Shown here piece after piece: positions 1-12,673 of a DNA stretch of 64,000 nt (the stretch's first letter is position 1; each line of letters opens with the position of its first letter). The notes under the pieces were generated by a model that had not been told where the DNA came from, did no database searches, and worked only from the letters and a program-made list of their open reading frames with translations. The position numbers and the translations under genes are program-made. This DNA comes from Rhynchopus euleeides. Its lineage: Eukaryota > Euglenozoa > Diplonemea > Diplonemida > Diplonemidae. Location: contig OY723278.1 in assembly GCA_963210315.1 (NCBI GenBank), positions 1,922,001-1,986,000 on the forward strand, given 5' to 3'.

Positions 1-250
1 CTTCTCACATGCCTGTCCTGATAATACCCCAGGCTACCACCAATCGGCTTTGCACAGCCAAACTGGCCAAACCCTTTGCCGAGCTATGCCATGCTGATGT
101 GGGCCTCCCGAAAACGCCTCTACCTCACTGAAGGAGAGGAGAGGAGGGGCATGTGTGTGAGGGGTGAGGTGTGCAGGGCGATCCCTCTTCGTGCAAGCGT
201 CGGGGCGTTTCACGCACGTTCGATTTATTTTGAACGGGGGGGGGGGGGGG
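1..250. other. Left edge, no gene recognised
   Basis: I see no convincing coding region here. The stretch ends in a run of about 17 G at roughly 234-250, which is the left flank of the inverted-repeat element that follows. Confidence 0.4.
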
Positions 251-1104
251 CAAGGCTGGCAGCAAATTTTTACTGCACTTTACTGCACTTTATTATACTG
301 CATTTTACTGCATTTTATTGTATTTTATTTTCCGGATTTTTGGATAAAGTGCATGGTCCTGAGTGGTGCCTTGGGCTTCGCATACGTACAGCTGGGAGGA
401 CCACTATGGACAGGCCAAATGCTGGAGTCACACCCACTTTACAGAGGTGCAGCCACGTCTGCAAGTTTGCGGACAGCCGCAAACCCGCAGAAGATGGCAA
501 AAAGTACCGCTCCTGCACGGAGGTTCTCCTGAAGGTCACAGGGACGCACCAAGGCTCCGGCAGAGAATGCAGGCCGGGATGGATGTGCCCTGCCTATGTT
601 GGGTCGGTGGGTTAGCAGGACCTGATCGGTGCGGCCTCCGCCTGGCTTCAGTCCTGCTTTGAGTGCTTTCAGTCCGCTCTGATGTCCAGCCTCCCCGAAC
701 GGGATGGTGAAGAACCCGTACGCCAGATCAGCTCAGCTGTACAACGTCCGAGGAAGGTGGACTGCCCACCGCACACCGCCCTGCTGCGCCTGCGGTGCTG
801 GGGTGCGCCTGCTGCCTGATTGGCCCCGGCGCTCGGAAGCAGCATCAAGCATGCCGAACAGCAGCAGGGCGGGCCTGGCGGGGGTACTGCCTTGGTGGCC
901 TTGTGTTGGCCAGAGTGGGCGGATCAGGGTCCCCTGGCACGGCAGGTCAGCGTCCTGCCCACCGTCACGCCGAGCCACCCCTACAACACGCTCTCCTGCA
1001 CTTTATTGCACTTTACTGCATTTTACTGCACTTTACTGCATTTTATTGCACTTTATTTTATTTTATGTTTTTTATTTTAAAAATGCAGCATTTGTCCAGC
1101 CTTG
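251..1104. mobile_element. Small terminal-inverted-repeat element in a G run
   Basis: The segment begins CAAGGCTGG and ends CCAGCCTTG, a 9-bp perfect terminal inverted repeat, and both outer flanks are G runs. A target duplication cannot be measured because any 8-bp repeat would simply be G. Just inside each end lies a T-rich direct repeat built from units like TTTACTGCATTTTACTGCAC (about 270-333 and 990-1070). The middle contains no recognisable protein. It looks like a non-autonomous DNA element of 854 bp, possibly hAT-like because other hAT-type elements in this window also sit in C/G runs. The family assignment is inference. Confidence 0.5.
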
Positions 1105-1138
1105 GGGGGGGGGTTTGAAATAAGCAGTTTCGGGGGGT

Positions 1139-1189
1139 CTTCGCTCCGGGTCAATTTGGGTCAGCTTGGGTCGGTGACCCGGAGCGAAG
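1139..1189. repeat. 15-bp inverted repeat (hairpin)
   Basis: CTTCGCTCCGGGTCA at 1139-1153 is perfectly complementary to 1175-1189, with a 21-nt loop. It lies in the spacer upstream of the thiolase gene. Its function is unknown; it may be a transposon remnant or an RNA hairpin. Confidence 0.5.
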
Positions 1190-1968
1190 CCCCCACTTGG
1201 GGTTGAAAAAGAAAAGGACCCATCCCCTCCCCCCCCCTCCCCCTGAGACCCGGATGAAAAATCAGCAGCACGTTGCGCAGTGAAAAACAACCCTTGATTG
1301 AGAGACCTTATGATTAGCCTTTTCTTTTGTTCTGTTGTATGTTGTATCCCCTCCCCCCTTCCCCCCTTCCCCCCCAGTATTGTAGTATTGAATTACCACC
1401 CCGCCCGCGCCGACGGCAGATAAAAGACAGGCGGTGTGAGGGGATTCTGTCGAGTGTGTGTTTGTGGCGGCCTGTTCAGCCACCCTCACGTTTGTCTTTG
1501 TGGATGTGTCCCCCCCCTCCTCACAGATAAGGATGTTACACCGACGCAGGTTGACACAAAGGAGACGGCCCTTCTAATAGAAAGTTCTAAGGTTACCCCC
1601 GTGCCACAGGGTCCCGCCTTTAGTCTTTTTGCATTTGTCTGGAACAAATGCCACACAGTACCCCCCCGCTTCCCCATCCCCTGCCTTTTGCCCTACACCC
1701 CGCACGGCGGCGCATAGAACTGTAACACTGAAGCTGTTCAGGCCTGGGCAGGAGGCGGTGTACGTATACCCAGGCGGGATCACGGCACGATGCCAGATGT
1801 TGTTCACAGAAAGACTGCAAGCATTGCCCCCCACCCACCCACCCCAACCCCTTCCCCTGTCCCTCTTGGATGCTTCGCTGTTGTGTTGTGGCATCAGCCC
1901 TCACCGACGCCAGCCGCAACAGCATGTCGTCTTTTCTCCCGCCTGTCCCATATCACTCTATTCCCTGC
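1190..1968. other. Spacer upstream of thiolase, no gene recognised
   Basis: Short open frames occur on both strands, but none shows a domain or a codon pattern like the neighbouring genes. The stretch is pyrimidine-rich, with several C runs near 1350-1375, 1510 and 1830-1865. Confidence 0.4.
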
Positions 1969-1970
1969 AG
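1969..1970 (+). promoter_or_regulatory. Candidate trans-splice acceptor AG, thiolase
   Basis: A pyrimidine-rich stretch (about 1932-1966) ends in CCCTGCAG, 27 nt before the thiolase ATG. This is the layout expected for spliced-leader addition in euglenozoans. It is predicted from sequence alone. Confidence 0.45.
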
Positions 1971-1997
1971 GCAATCACTCGGGCATATCAAGGAACC

Positions 1998-3783
<1,786 letters not shown>

Positions 3784-4555
3784 GACCCTTCGCCCCCCAC
3801 CCTCCCCCACCACCCCACACCATCCTGCTGTGCCTAGGTGTTGCAGGTGGCAGAGGCAGCCCTCGGACGCCTCTCCCACCCCTCACCGGAGGGTGTTCAG
3901 ACAAACTGTGATTTTTCCTTCGGCTGATGTCGGCACAACGTGGCTTGTTTACCTGCTTTCCGAGAGAGTGTCTGTGTGCTCGCTAGTTGCATATGTGGCA
4001 GTATTCCGTGGACCGTGTTGCTTTTTCATGACGGGCGTTTGTTTTTCCATGCATGCATGTGTTTACTGCCTGCCGCGCTTCCGGCTGCAAATGAAAACCG
4101 GCCGGTGACAGCGGTGGCGGGAGATGGGTGGGAGTTTGGGGTTTCGGCTTTCTTCGGGTCGTTTCAGTTGTACTGCTTTATTGCTGGGCATCGCGTTACT
4201 CTCAGAACAGCCTCTCTCAGCCTCCGTGTTCGTTGGGCCCTCGGAGCACACGCAGAAAAGCAGCCTCCACAGGACGCAGCACCTCTCTCGCCTCAGCACA
4301 GAGTGCATCACGAGAGGGCACTGCGTGTGCAAAGGGGCCCCTCCATGGGCGAGGGGGATCCGTGATGCAGCAGCAATCCTCGCGGGGATGCCCTCCGCTC
4401 CCCACCCCCATCCACCCCCACCTGCATGATTCTTCTTGGCAGTATAAAAATCACGCGTCAAAAAATCTCCCTGAGTTTTTTTTGTTAACTGCAACAGGGC
4501 TCTTGCCCAGAGCATTTTATAGGGGGTCTAAAGTGAGGCCAATCCTCACATTATG
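3784..4555. other. Thiolase 3' region and spacer
   Basis: No convincing gene. It begins with a C-rich stretch after the thiolase stop and ends at the left end of the first hAT element. The 8-bp word CTCACATT at 4545-4552 matches the word directly after that element. Confidence 0.4.
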
Positions 4556-4992
4556 CAGGGGATAAGATAGGTCTGGTTTTCCGGTTTTCAAAACCAGGGT
4601 TTCCCGGTTCCCGGTTTTCTGGAAAAAAAAAAAGGCCGGTCTCATTTTTGGCGTTTTTTTTGTAACTTTGGGACAGTAAAACAGTCAGAAAAAACGCCAG
4701 AAAAAAATAGAAAGTGACCCCATCGTGATCCGCACGGAGCTCAAATAGTCCAAAGAAGGCAGAGAAGCGGAGAAGAAAAAATGGACCTAGCGGGTGGCCC
4801 GGTGGGGCCCGGTGGGTGGTGATGCCCTCGTCATGCAGGTCTCTTCTGTTTTGAAGTTTCGAGATCCTCCATTGTGTGATGGTCCCGCAGAACTGGCACA
4901 GAACCGTCCTCCGTAGGGATCACACCGAGCCTTCACATGTCAGGTGTCTGACTGGTGGCACCCACGACACACCCACACCCCCACGCGCCTGC

Positions 4993-4994
4993 AG
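4993..4994 (+). promoter_or_regulatory. Candidate trans-splice acceptor AG, hAT 1 transposase
   Basis: A tract of C and A with almost no G (about 4965-4989) ends in CTGCAG, 17 nt before the transposase ATG. If real, the transposon has adopted the host's mRNA-processing signals. Confidence 0.4.
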
Positions 4995-5011
4995 GCATAC
5001 TGTAAGAAGAT

Positions 5012-7912
5012 ATGTCAAAGCGGAGAGCGCATCAGGCCCAGCTGGGCGCGTTTGGCTTTGCATCGCAGAGGGCGGTGCGGGGGACGGTGCAGGAGGTGGG
5101 CGGGCCGCAGTATCACACTGGGTATGACCAGTGGAAGGCGGGCAAGTACCCCGGGCAAGACCGATATGCCAACTTGCACGCCTTCCTCTGCAACCAGTGC
5201 TCGATCCGCGGCTTCAGCAACCACCAAGCCGCCTCAAACAGGCACCTTGTCGCGCTGTGCAAGGCATTCGATGCTCTTGCTCGCGCGGACGACGAGGTGG
5301 CACCTCATATGAGGAAGCCCCTGAGTAGCCTCGTCAAACTGGCAAAGACAAAGGCAGACGAAATGCCGTTGGTGGAGAGCGAGGCCGTGCCGGCGCCTGC
5401 CCCGACACAGCAGGCCCCAGCCCTCGTCGCAGATCTTGCGATTGCACGGCAAGTTGAGGTCGAGATGGCAGCTGATGATAATGCGGAGAGATCAGCTGAA
5501 GCTCTGGAGGCCGCGATCGCCAATGAGCGCCAACGCGCGAGGGGCTACACCACCACCCCCGTGCGCAACTCCAACGACTGCCTGTACCCTTCCCTCCACA
5601 AGCACGAGGTCTACGCCTACGTGGAGGCAAAGTTGATGGCGCAGTACGCGGGGCCCGTCGGCTTGGATGCGCCTGCCGAGCCCTTCCCCCGCGCCAGCGA
5701 GATGGTGCATGTCCCGGAGGACATCCAGGGGGACAGCCGGGTGATGGGAATGCTGCGCGAATCCCACGCGTGGGCAAAACCCACACCCGAGGGGCTGGCG
5801 TGCCGCGCTTGCTTTGACGCAAGCAAGCGCGGTGTCTTCGTCGGGCGGTGCCTGCCATGGAATGAGGTGAAGAGCCGCTTCACCTCCCGCGCGAAGGAGC
5901 ACACCGAGGCAACGAGACAGAAGCACACCGAGAAGTGGGCACAGTGGCTGGCAAGAGAAGACTCGGTGCGCCGACATGGGACTGCAGGAGAGATCCGCTC
6001 CACAGCTCACCAGAGGGCCTGGGTCAACTCTAAGGTGAAGCAGCTTCAGAACACCGAGATGCTCTGCCGCCTGCTGCACGACGTACAGTACTGTTGCAGC
6101 AACAACGAAGCCCTCACGACGACCCTCGCATCCCTCCGCGTGCGTGACAGCTACACTTCCCCAGAAGTAAAGTCTTTCAATGCTACATACCACAACCTCA
6201 CCTCGAACACAATCTACGACGAAGTAGTGGGTCTGATGGCAAGCCACGCCATGGCGGAAGTGAAGCACAAGATTGAAAGATCCCCGTTCGTATCCATCAT
6301 CACGGACGAGACGCAGGATGTGACACGCCAATCGCAATTTTGCATCCTGATCCGGGTCATCGACCCAACCACCTTTGATACCAACGAACTGTTCTGGCGC
6401 ATGACTCCGCTGAACACATCACAGACTGCGACAAACATCACAGATTTCTTGATTCAACAACTCGACGACCTTGGCGACGGTTTCTGGAACAAGATGCTTG
6501 CGTTTGCGTCGGATTCGTGCAACACCATGGGCGGGAGTCGTAAGGGTGTTCAGTTGCAGGTGAAGGTACGGAAAGCACCGTACTCCTTCTGGGCGGCTTG
6601 TCGGGCGCATGCACTCAATCTTGTTGCGATGCACACTGCCAAGGACCACCCTGTCATCCGCGCAAGCTACGACCTTGTCTCCAGCACGTTTGCCTTGCTG
6701 TACAGGGGTGCTGGGAATGGCACAGGCAAACTCCGGTGCTTTCGGGAATGCATGTCCGCTTTGGAGAGGATCGATGGCTTCGGGTTCTGGCGTGAGCGCG
6801 ACTTGTGCAGTGTTGGAGACACCCGCTGGTGTTCGCATGAGCGTTGTGCGCAGAGTCTGACTGACTGCCTCAAAGGGGTGGTCATGTGTATCAACAAGCT
6901 GGATCATGAGAAGGCAGTTGCCCTGCGTGCGGTGTACCAGGAGAGCAGCACCCTCGTCGGGTTATTCCTGATGCGGGAGGTGATGCACTGTCTTGGCGCC
7001 TTCTCGCGGTGCATACAGCATGCAAGCCTGTGTTTCGGTGATCTCCCTCGCATCGCGACACACTATGCATGCAAGATCGGAAAGCTGTTAGAACGACCCG
7101 ACCTGTCTCCGACCTACGCATCCTGCTGGATACTGATCAATGACGCCCGGCCTTCTTGCCCTCCCATCACGGAGGAGTTCGTGGCACAGTATCACGAGCA
7201 GTACGCAAAGCCCTACCTCCGTACCCTGAAGGAGGAGATCGAGGGGCTGATGGATGACTTCGGGGTGCTTGCAGCATTCTCTGTGTATGATCCCTGGTGC
7301 CCCGACTTCGACAACGCAGCAGCAGCGGCACAGAAGCTCAAAGCACTTTGCGATCATTTCTGCGAGCCCAAGGTGATGACATTTGAGGATGCCGACGGGG
7401 TGCAGAAGGAGACGGAACCGAGTGCACCGTACTTCCCGGCCGAAGAGCGGGGTCTGCTGGAGTTGGAGCTGGCCAACGTGCGAATGAAGCTGAAGGAGAC
7501 CGCACAAACACAGGAGGATACCCGCAGCCGCAGATTCAGCACTCTCATCAAAGCATTCTTGAAGAATCAGCTGAACCGTCTCGCCTTCCCGCACACCTCG
7601 CGTCTCCTGCAGATTGTGCTGACCATCCCCTTGTCGACAAGTAGTGCTGAGCGGATGTTCTCCAAGCTCCGCATCATCAAGAACAGGCTCAGCAACCGTA
7701 TGGGCGACGCCAAGCTGCAGAACACGCTGGCCATCTGTATGGAGGGTAGTGTCACTCCGGACGGGATTCCGGAAGCGGCGCTCCGTCAGTACGTGGACGC
7801 ATTCACATCGGAAGAACGAAAGCTCAGCTACTGTCCCTTCGGGGAGCTGCGGGCGGCACAGCAACACGCCACTGCTGTTCGGCAGAGCCTGGCACAACCA
7901 TGGTGGGTGTGA
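5012..7912 (+). CDS. hAT-family transposase, 966 aa
   Basis: This is a DNA-cutting and joining enzyme of the hAT superfamily, specifically the TTF/ZMYM-like zinc finger plus DUF4371 type. An N-terminal zinc-finger-like motif has C60, C63, H71 and H78. A second TTF-like finger follows (CRACFDASKRG, then W, F and two H). The catalytic core begins with SIITDETQDVT (first Asp), followed by ASDSCNTMGG (second Asp) and CRAHALNLVA (the hAT C-x2-H motif). The C-terminal hAT dimerisation region contains STSSAERMFSKL, supplying the acidic Glu, then NRLSNRM. All catalytic acids are present in one uninterrupted frame, so the gene looks intact. Its codon use resembles the host genes. The start at 5012 follows an AG by 17 nt. 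Confidence 0.93.
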   Translation: MSKRRAHQAQLGAFGFASQRAVRGTVQEVGGPQYHTGYDQWKAGKYPGQDRYANLHAFLCNQCSIRGFSNHQAASNRHLVALCKAFDALARADDEVAPHMRKPLSSLVKLAKTKADEMPLVESEAVPAPAPTQQAPALVADLAIARQVEVEMAADDNAERSAEALEAAIANERQRARGYTTTPVRNSNDCLYPSLHKHEVYAYVEAKLMAQYAGPVGLDAPAEPFPRASEMVHVPEDIQGDSRVMGMLRESHAWAKPTPEGLACRACFDASKRGVFVGRCLPWNEVKSRFTSRAKEHTEATRQKHTEKWAQWLAREDSVRRHGTAGEIRSTAHQRAWVNSKVKQLQNTEMLCRLLHDVQYCCSNNEALTTTLASLRVRDSYTSPEVKSFNATYHNLTSNTIYDEVVGLMASHAMAEVKHKIERSPFVSIITDETQDVTRQSQFCILIRVIDPTTFDTNELFWRMTPLNTSQTATNITDFLIQQLDDLGDGFWNKMLAFASDSCNTMGGSRKGVQLQVKVRKAPYSFWAACRAHALNLVAMHTAKDHPVIRASYDLVSSTFALLYRGAGNGTGKLRCFRECMSALERIDGFGFWRERDLCSVGDTRWCSHERCAQSLTDCLKGVVMCINKLDHEKAVALRAVYQESSTLVGLFLMREVMHCLGAFSRCIQHASLCFGDLPRIATHYACKIGKLLERPDLSPTYASCWILINDARPSCPPITEEFVAQYHEQYAKPYLRTLKEEIEGLMDDFGVLAAFSVYDPWCPDFDNAAAAAQKLKALCDHFCEPKVMTFEDADGVQKETEPSAPYFPAEERGLLELELANVRMKLKETAQTQEDTRSRRFSTLIKAFLKNQLNRLAFPHTSRLLQIVLTIPLSTSSAERMFSKLRIIKNRLSNRMGDAKLQNTLAICMEGSVTPDGIPEAALRQYVDAFTSEERKLSYCPFGELRAAQQHATAVRQSLAQPWWV

Positions 7913-8049
7913 TCCTGAGTCGGTTGGTGCCGGGGCTCGTGCGCCCCCCCCCCCCCCCCTCCCCGCCGGCTCACTCCGCCGCCCCCCCCGCCCCCGTCCT
8001 CCTCCCTTCCTCTCTGCTTCCCCCTCCCCTGACCTCTTGCCCCGCCCCT

Positions 8050-8165
8050 TAGAGCATTGTTGTTTGTGTTGTGCATGTCTTTGTGCTAAGAGTTCGTAGA
8101 AGAAAAAGTAGAACCTGCTGCGCTTGCCCCACCAAGCAGCCTCAGTACGACAGGACGCGCGCAGG
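8050..8165 (+). repeat. 3' module shared with hAT 2
   Basis: From AGAGCATTGTTGTT to GCGCGCAGG, this stretch aligns along its whole length with 62266-62379 in the other hAT element. Identity is high, with scattered substitutions. It follows the transposase stop codon in both elements. Short internal pairings such as CTGCT with AGCAG suggest possible RNA structure. Confidence 0.75.
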
Positions 8166-8290
8166 CACCGGGCCTCTCAGATTCTGGGAGGGTTTGCGCG
8201 GGTCGCGCGCGCCGAAGGCGCGCGCGAAAAATTTTCAAAACCAGAAAAACCGGGAAACGGCGCCAGAAAAAAAGTCTATCTTATACCCTG

Positions 8291-8921
8291 CTCACATTTA
8301 AGGGGAAAAAAAAAAGATTTCCGGGAAAAATCCGGGGGGTGGAAAACTGGTGGCGGCTGGGCAGCCTCGCAGGTGAGAGTGGACTCATGCCCACAGACTG
8401 CGAGCAACTTACCCGACCGTTTTTCTGTCCAGTTTCTTTGTCAAACCCCGAGAAAACGCAGGCCGCGAAGGGACGGATGTTCACTACCGTGGCCTCCGGC
8501 GGCTGGGGGGCTCCGCCCCCCAGACCCCCCTGTGCTGTATACCTGTCTTGTACCCAAACCTTTGAGGTTACATCAGAGAATGGAATGCAGACCATCAGAC
8601 CCTCAGTAGCCTCAGGAGGACGCAGCCAGCTCATGCAGAATCTGTACACCTGCAAGGAACAGATGTTCACTACCGTGGCCTCCGGCGGCTGGGGGGCTCC
8701 GCCCCCCAGACCCCCCTGTGGCATGTGCCTGTATGTAAGTCCTTGCACGTCCGGGTCTGCGTCAGATCGGTCCCGAAATTCATTTTTTGGACTAACCTCC
8801 GGCACCCGAGGCTGGACCCGAGCACGGATCCCTGAGAGTGGAACCGGGAGGTGACCCATTCACCACAAGACTCGCTTGCCGGGGGGTCCGTCAAAAAAAC
8901 GGGGAACGCCTCACATTTAAG
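8291..8921. repeat. Possible insertion bounded by a 12-bp direct repeat
   Basis: CTCACATTTAAG occurs at 8291-8302, directly after hAT 1, and again at 8910-8921. The roughly 600 bp between could be a separate insertion, but it has no terminal inverted repeat that I can see. No gene is evident inside. Confidence 0.3.
8476..8720. repeat. Two 59-bp direct copies of a GC-rich hairpin sequence
   Basis: An identical 59-bp sequence is found at 8476-8534 and 8662-8720, starting GATGTTCACTACCG and ending CCCCCCTGTG. Each copy contains a 21-bp near-perfect palindrome centred on GGCTCCGCC (8503-8523 and 8689-8709). The copies are 127 bp apart. Similar GGGGCTCCGCCCC hairpins are widespread in GC-rich genomes, so this may be a mobile hairpin or a simple duplication. 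Confidence 0.8.
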
Positions 8922-9296
8922 CCCAAATGAGCGTAGATTTCGCCCCTATAAAATGCCCTGCTCTTGCCAGTGTCAAAAAAAAAGGTCGCAGGCGGCGCGT
9001 GGGCAAACGAAAAATACAATACTGCTTTTTGTCTTGCCCGGATTTGGCGCACAACAGCCCGTATCCTATTTTTTACCACATGATACAGCTTTTTGCCACA
9101 GCAATACGCCGCTTTCCCACCCCACACGCCAACCAGGCACCTCCTGGGGAAGAGCTAGAGGGGAGCTCCCTCCCGGATGCCGTAGCGCCCCTGCTGTGGC
9201 CTGTGCCTTCAGCACACAGGCCCCGGGTCGAGTGGGTCCGGCGTGCCGAGCGCTCAGTAACGCAGCACTGCCACACCCACCCCGTTTCCTCCCGCC

Positions 9297-9869
9297 ATGT
9301 CGCAGAGGCTGCGAGATGTGTGCGAGCTGCGGTCGGGGCACACCCGCATCACGGTGCACTATGGGTTCATGGACCCGGCCCTCGGGGAGGAGACGTTGTC
9401 GCACAGGCCTCCGAGCCAGGACCCGCAGGTCGCGAAGTGGAGGATGGGGCGTGTGAGGGAGAGGAAGCTGACGGCGGAGGCGCAGCGCGACGTTTTGGGG
9501 CGTCTGTATAAGGTGGCTGACGTCAGGAAGTGCTTCGAGTTGAACAGCGACTACATGCTGCTGGCGGAACAGGAGAGGCGGAGGAAATGCCTGCACCCCT
9601 CTGTGATAGAGAAGTCTGCTGTGCGCCTGTCGAAGCTGCCGCAGCACAGGAAGAACCTGCTGCATGACAGGAGCCTCCTCACGTCTGCGAGCAGCACGAA
9701 GAGTGCCCTGACCAGCGATTTTGAGACGAACCGGGGTGTGCTGATTCCGCTGAATTCGTATGATGCGGCTGTTGATCCGCACCTCGATACCTTTTGGCGG
9801 ACCAAGGTGAGGCGTCCCAAGCCTGCGATAGGTCCGGTGAAAAACCCAGTGCTGAGGCCGATCTCATAG
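9297..9869 (+). CDS. Basic protein of unknown function, 190 aa
   Basis: I do not recognise a family. The frame opens MSQRLRDVCELRSG, is rich in Arg and Lys, and has no signal peptide or membrane segment. A central helical, charged part (about residues 50-100, e.g. LTAEAQRDVLGRLYKVADVR) is followed by a Ser-rich stretch and a basic, proline-containing end. Support that it is a gene comes from GC-rich third positions, the + orientation shared with all neighbours, and a C-rich tract (CCACACCCACCCCG) directly before the ATG. It stands alone between hAT 1 and a long-inverted-repeat element. Confidence 0.65.
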   Translation: MSQRLRDVCELRSGHTRITVHYGFMDPALGEETLSHRPPSQDPQVAKWRMGRVRERKLTAEAQRDVLGRLYKVADVRKCFELNSDYMLLAEQERRRKCLHPSVIEKSAVRLSKLPQHRKNLLHDRSLLTSASSTKSALTSDFETNRGVLIPLNSYDAAVDPHLDTFWRTKVRRPKPAIGPVKNPVLRPIS

Positions 9870-10429
9870 GTGGGATATGTGCTTGAGGAGTGCAAGAGAC
9901 ATTGTGCTCACAACGCAGGAGAGCACTGTGTAGAAGTGACGTAGATCTTGTTTGCATGCCATCGCCACTCAGAAAGGCGTGTCCTTGGGGGGTGTTCTTG
10001 CAATCGATGAAACTCCTATTGGTGCCTCTCTTTTCTTCGGCTTTGCAACTCACAGCTTTTTATTTCGTCCGCCAGGGTTTTTTTTTGTGGTGGCGAAAAA
10101 GTCCCCATATGCTGCAAGAAATTAACACCCTGCACTGAAGCTTGCAGCCCGATCGCACTGCTCCAATGAGAATTCAAGACAGAAAGGCGTATTGTGGAGG
10201 GGCGCTTCTTGGGTTTGGGGGGATGGGTGTATCTTCCAACCTTTCACAGACAGCGTTCTTGATATGGCACCGCACCCTGAAGGTTCGCTGCTCCTCCAGG
10301 CGGGCGTTTTTTCCACATTTCTGCCTGAGGAACTGAGCGGGAGGGATGTACACCCCAGTCCGTGTTTCGAGACGGATGTATCATTATGAAACGGAGCGGA
10401 TATTCTGACAACCCCACACACCCCCCCCC
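9870..10429. other. Spacer, no gene recognised
   Basis: This is the 3' flank of the 190-aa gene and the left flank of the next transposon. It is less GC-rich than the genes and contains several T runs. I see nothing codable with confidence. Confidence 0.4.
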
Positions 10430-10431
10430 TA

Positions 10432-11956
10432 GGGGGGGTCATAAGCCCGTACAAAACCACATTTTTCAACATACCATCAGAACCGCCCTAATACCTGATC
10501 TGACCCGAAAATCCGACCCATACCCCCCCCGGAAACCGTCTGGAGCCCACTTGTGACACCTGATGCGCACTTTTGTGATGATTTTTTGGGGTCCTAAAAA
10601 ATGTACCTCAGTTTCGTACCTTGCCTTTGTACCTGAACCACTCCCGACCGCAGTATTTCGTTCTTTGCAAGGAAAGGGTATCACTACGCTCACCCAGCAC
10701 GCCGAGCAACACATGCCGTGTGCCTAGGGCCTCGCAGAGGTGTCAGATGCTGCTGCAGAGGGGTACCTTGCTCGAAAGACGCTCGCCAAACGGGAGATGT
10801 GCGGGGTCCCGGCAGAGAGCGTTGTGGCAGACCTGCGTCAGAAGAAAACGGCACACGACATCCGTGAGGCGACATTATTTCGGGCGCTCCGTCGGGCTGG
10901 GTACATAGGAGAGCGAGTGGGACGTGGTGACGACAGATATATGCAGTGGTGCATCAACTGCACGCACGTGCGAAAAGCGGCGTTCCTTGCTGGCCAAGAA
11001 AGATGTCACCTGCACTCCTACTCCTCCCACTCCTCCTGCTCCTACCCCTACACCAACTGATGTGGGCAGTGAGTGATGGCAGCTCCAGAGCAGCAGATGA
11101 TCTAGGAAGCGATGAGCGGGTCAGCCGGGCAGACTACCCCAGTCCGTACCGGAAGTACGAAGCGTTGCGGGCCCGCCACCACCGCCTCCAGGAGAGGACC
11201 CGAGGATTAAGAGTAGGGTTGTACAACGCCAGGGGAGAGTATTCCCCTGGCGTTGAGACATCCCTGACGATCTTGCGGTCGCACTGTGGGGGTTGAGTCG
11301 GCAGGCAGATGCCTATCCAATGACTTTGTTGAGTCCTCACATGGTACACTCTCATGCGTGCTGTTGAGACTGCGTGGTGTGCATATCCTGCGGGGGGCGC
11401 AAATTACACAGCACAAACATAATCATTTCGACTCTCAGGTCGTCCAATATCCCAATCGTGCCTTCACAGGCTGAGATCGACGAAGCAAAGACACATCTGC
11501 AACGCTGCCTAATGCCGATGCAGCCTCGCAGGCGTACGAAGTACTCACAATGACCCATCTGCGATCGAAGTACTACACCCAGAAGGTGGCTGAACTCATT
11601 CAGCTGGCGCAACAACACAACATTCCCACTAATCAGGTACAAGAAAGACCTTGCCGAGGCACTGGGGAGGCAACATCGTGCCACCTGAGCCGGAACCACC
11701 GCAGAAAAGGCAAAGAACGAAATACTGCGGTCGGGAGTGGTTCAGGTACAAAGGCAAGGTACGAAACTGAGGTACATTTTTTAGGACCCCAAAAAATCAT
11801 CACAAAAGTGCGCATCAGGTGTCACAAGTGGGCTCCAGACGGTTTCCGGGGGGGTATGGGTCGGATTTTCGGGTCAGATCAGGTATTAGGGCGGTTCTGA
11901 TGGTATGTTGAAATTTTTGGTATTTGTACGTTTTTAGGGGGGCTTATGACCCCCCC
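10432..11956. mobile_element. Long-TIR element A, TA flanks in a C run
   Basis: The ends GGGGGGGTCATAAGCCC and its complement mark a 1525-bp element flanked on both sides by TA (10430-10431 and 11957-11958), and beyond that by C runs. The terminal inverted repeats are about 237-247 bp (10432-10668 and 11710-11956). They are nearly identical except for a roughly 10-bp indel and a short rearranged stretch near the tips. Inside, fragments look formerly coding, for example residues reading ATLFRALRRAGYIGERV around 10875-10925 on the + strand, but no intact transposase is visible. An internal 12-bp-arm hairpin lies at 11225-11254. The 2-bp TA target resembles Tc1/mariner-type insertion. The family is otherwise unassigned. 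Confidence 0.85.
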
Positions 11957-11958
11957 TA

Positions 11959-12646
11959 CCCCCCCCCCCCCCCCCAAACCAAAGCACGGGCGGAGAGAAT
12001 ATCGCGTGTCCACGCGATGTTGCTCCTGGCCCATGCTGCAACACAGAACCAAGTCATGGCCGGAGACAACCCTCATCACAATCCAGGCCACTGCCACACC
12101 CCTCGTTGTTGCCTGAGCCTCCCCCCTCCCCCTCCCTCGCACTTCTTTGTGTGGCGGCGGCCAGATTCGTCCGACAGCTCCCCACCCCTCCGCCCCCTGT
12201 ATGTGATTTCATCTCCTTGCTCCCTGAGGATGTCCTCCGTCCGTTACCACGAACGCAGGCACACTCCCATGGGGACAAGAGTGCCCCGCTGAACCCAACA
12301 TCATTGTGTTGCAGGCAGGACGACGACAAACCGGGCCGCCGCACAGCACAGGGTGTTGCCACACCCTGGCTCTGGCGGCGGCATTCCGAGGAGCACGAAG
12401 GGGCCTGGCACCGCGCCCCTGCCCTCCACACCGCACTGGCGAGTGGGGTGGTTGGGCGAGAGTGTGCGGGTGTCTCTCCGTGTCGGGAAGCAACCCACAG
12501 AGCGGAGAGAGAACAGAACGTTGAGTGACCCCACCCCCCATCCCCCCGCATCCCCTCTCCCATCACCCACTACCCCTCGCTCCTCTGCAAGCTATCCGGC
12601 CCCGCCTCACAGCACGCCTCCCACACCTCCACACCCCCACCTCACC
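11959..12646. other. Spacer and leader upstream of the PDXDC1-like gene
   Basis: A run of about 16 C follows element A. The remainder is C-rich and reads open in several frames because of composition, without a recognisable protein. It ends in a strongly pyrimidine-rich leader (about 12525-12646). Confidence 0.4.
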
Positions 12647-12648
12647 AG
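12647..12648 (+). promoter_or_regulatory. Candidate trans-splice acceptor AG, PDXDC1-like gene
   Basis: A long C-rich tract ends CACCTCACCAG, 25 nt before the ATG at 12674. Confidence 0.4.
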
Positions 12649-12673
12649 GTGTGGCCACCTCCGGTGCCACGCT

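Larger units (their letters stand above)
4556..8290 (+). mobile_element. hAT transposon 1, apparently complete
   Basis: The element starts CAGGGGATAAGATAGG and ends with the near complement CTATCTTATACCCTG, typical hAT termini (CAGGG...CCCTG). CTCACATT occurs at 4545-4552 and again at 8291-8298, an 8-bp target duplication of the size hAT elements make. On the left, three extra bases (ATG) separate it from the terminus. The 3735-bp element carries one long transposase gene on the + strand, the same direction as the host genes. Its 3' untranslated part shares a 115-bp module with the second hAT element, and its 5' part contains a short word (near 4708-4735) related to repeats elsewhere in the window. 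The open frame suggests a recent insertion. Confidence 0.85.

Noticed and set aside
10740-11060. A 107-codon frame inside element A as a host gene
   Set aside because: It lies wholly between the inverted repeats, shows no recognised domain, and its end is a low-complexity stretch. More likely a remnant of the element's own gene.
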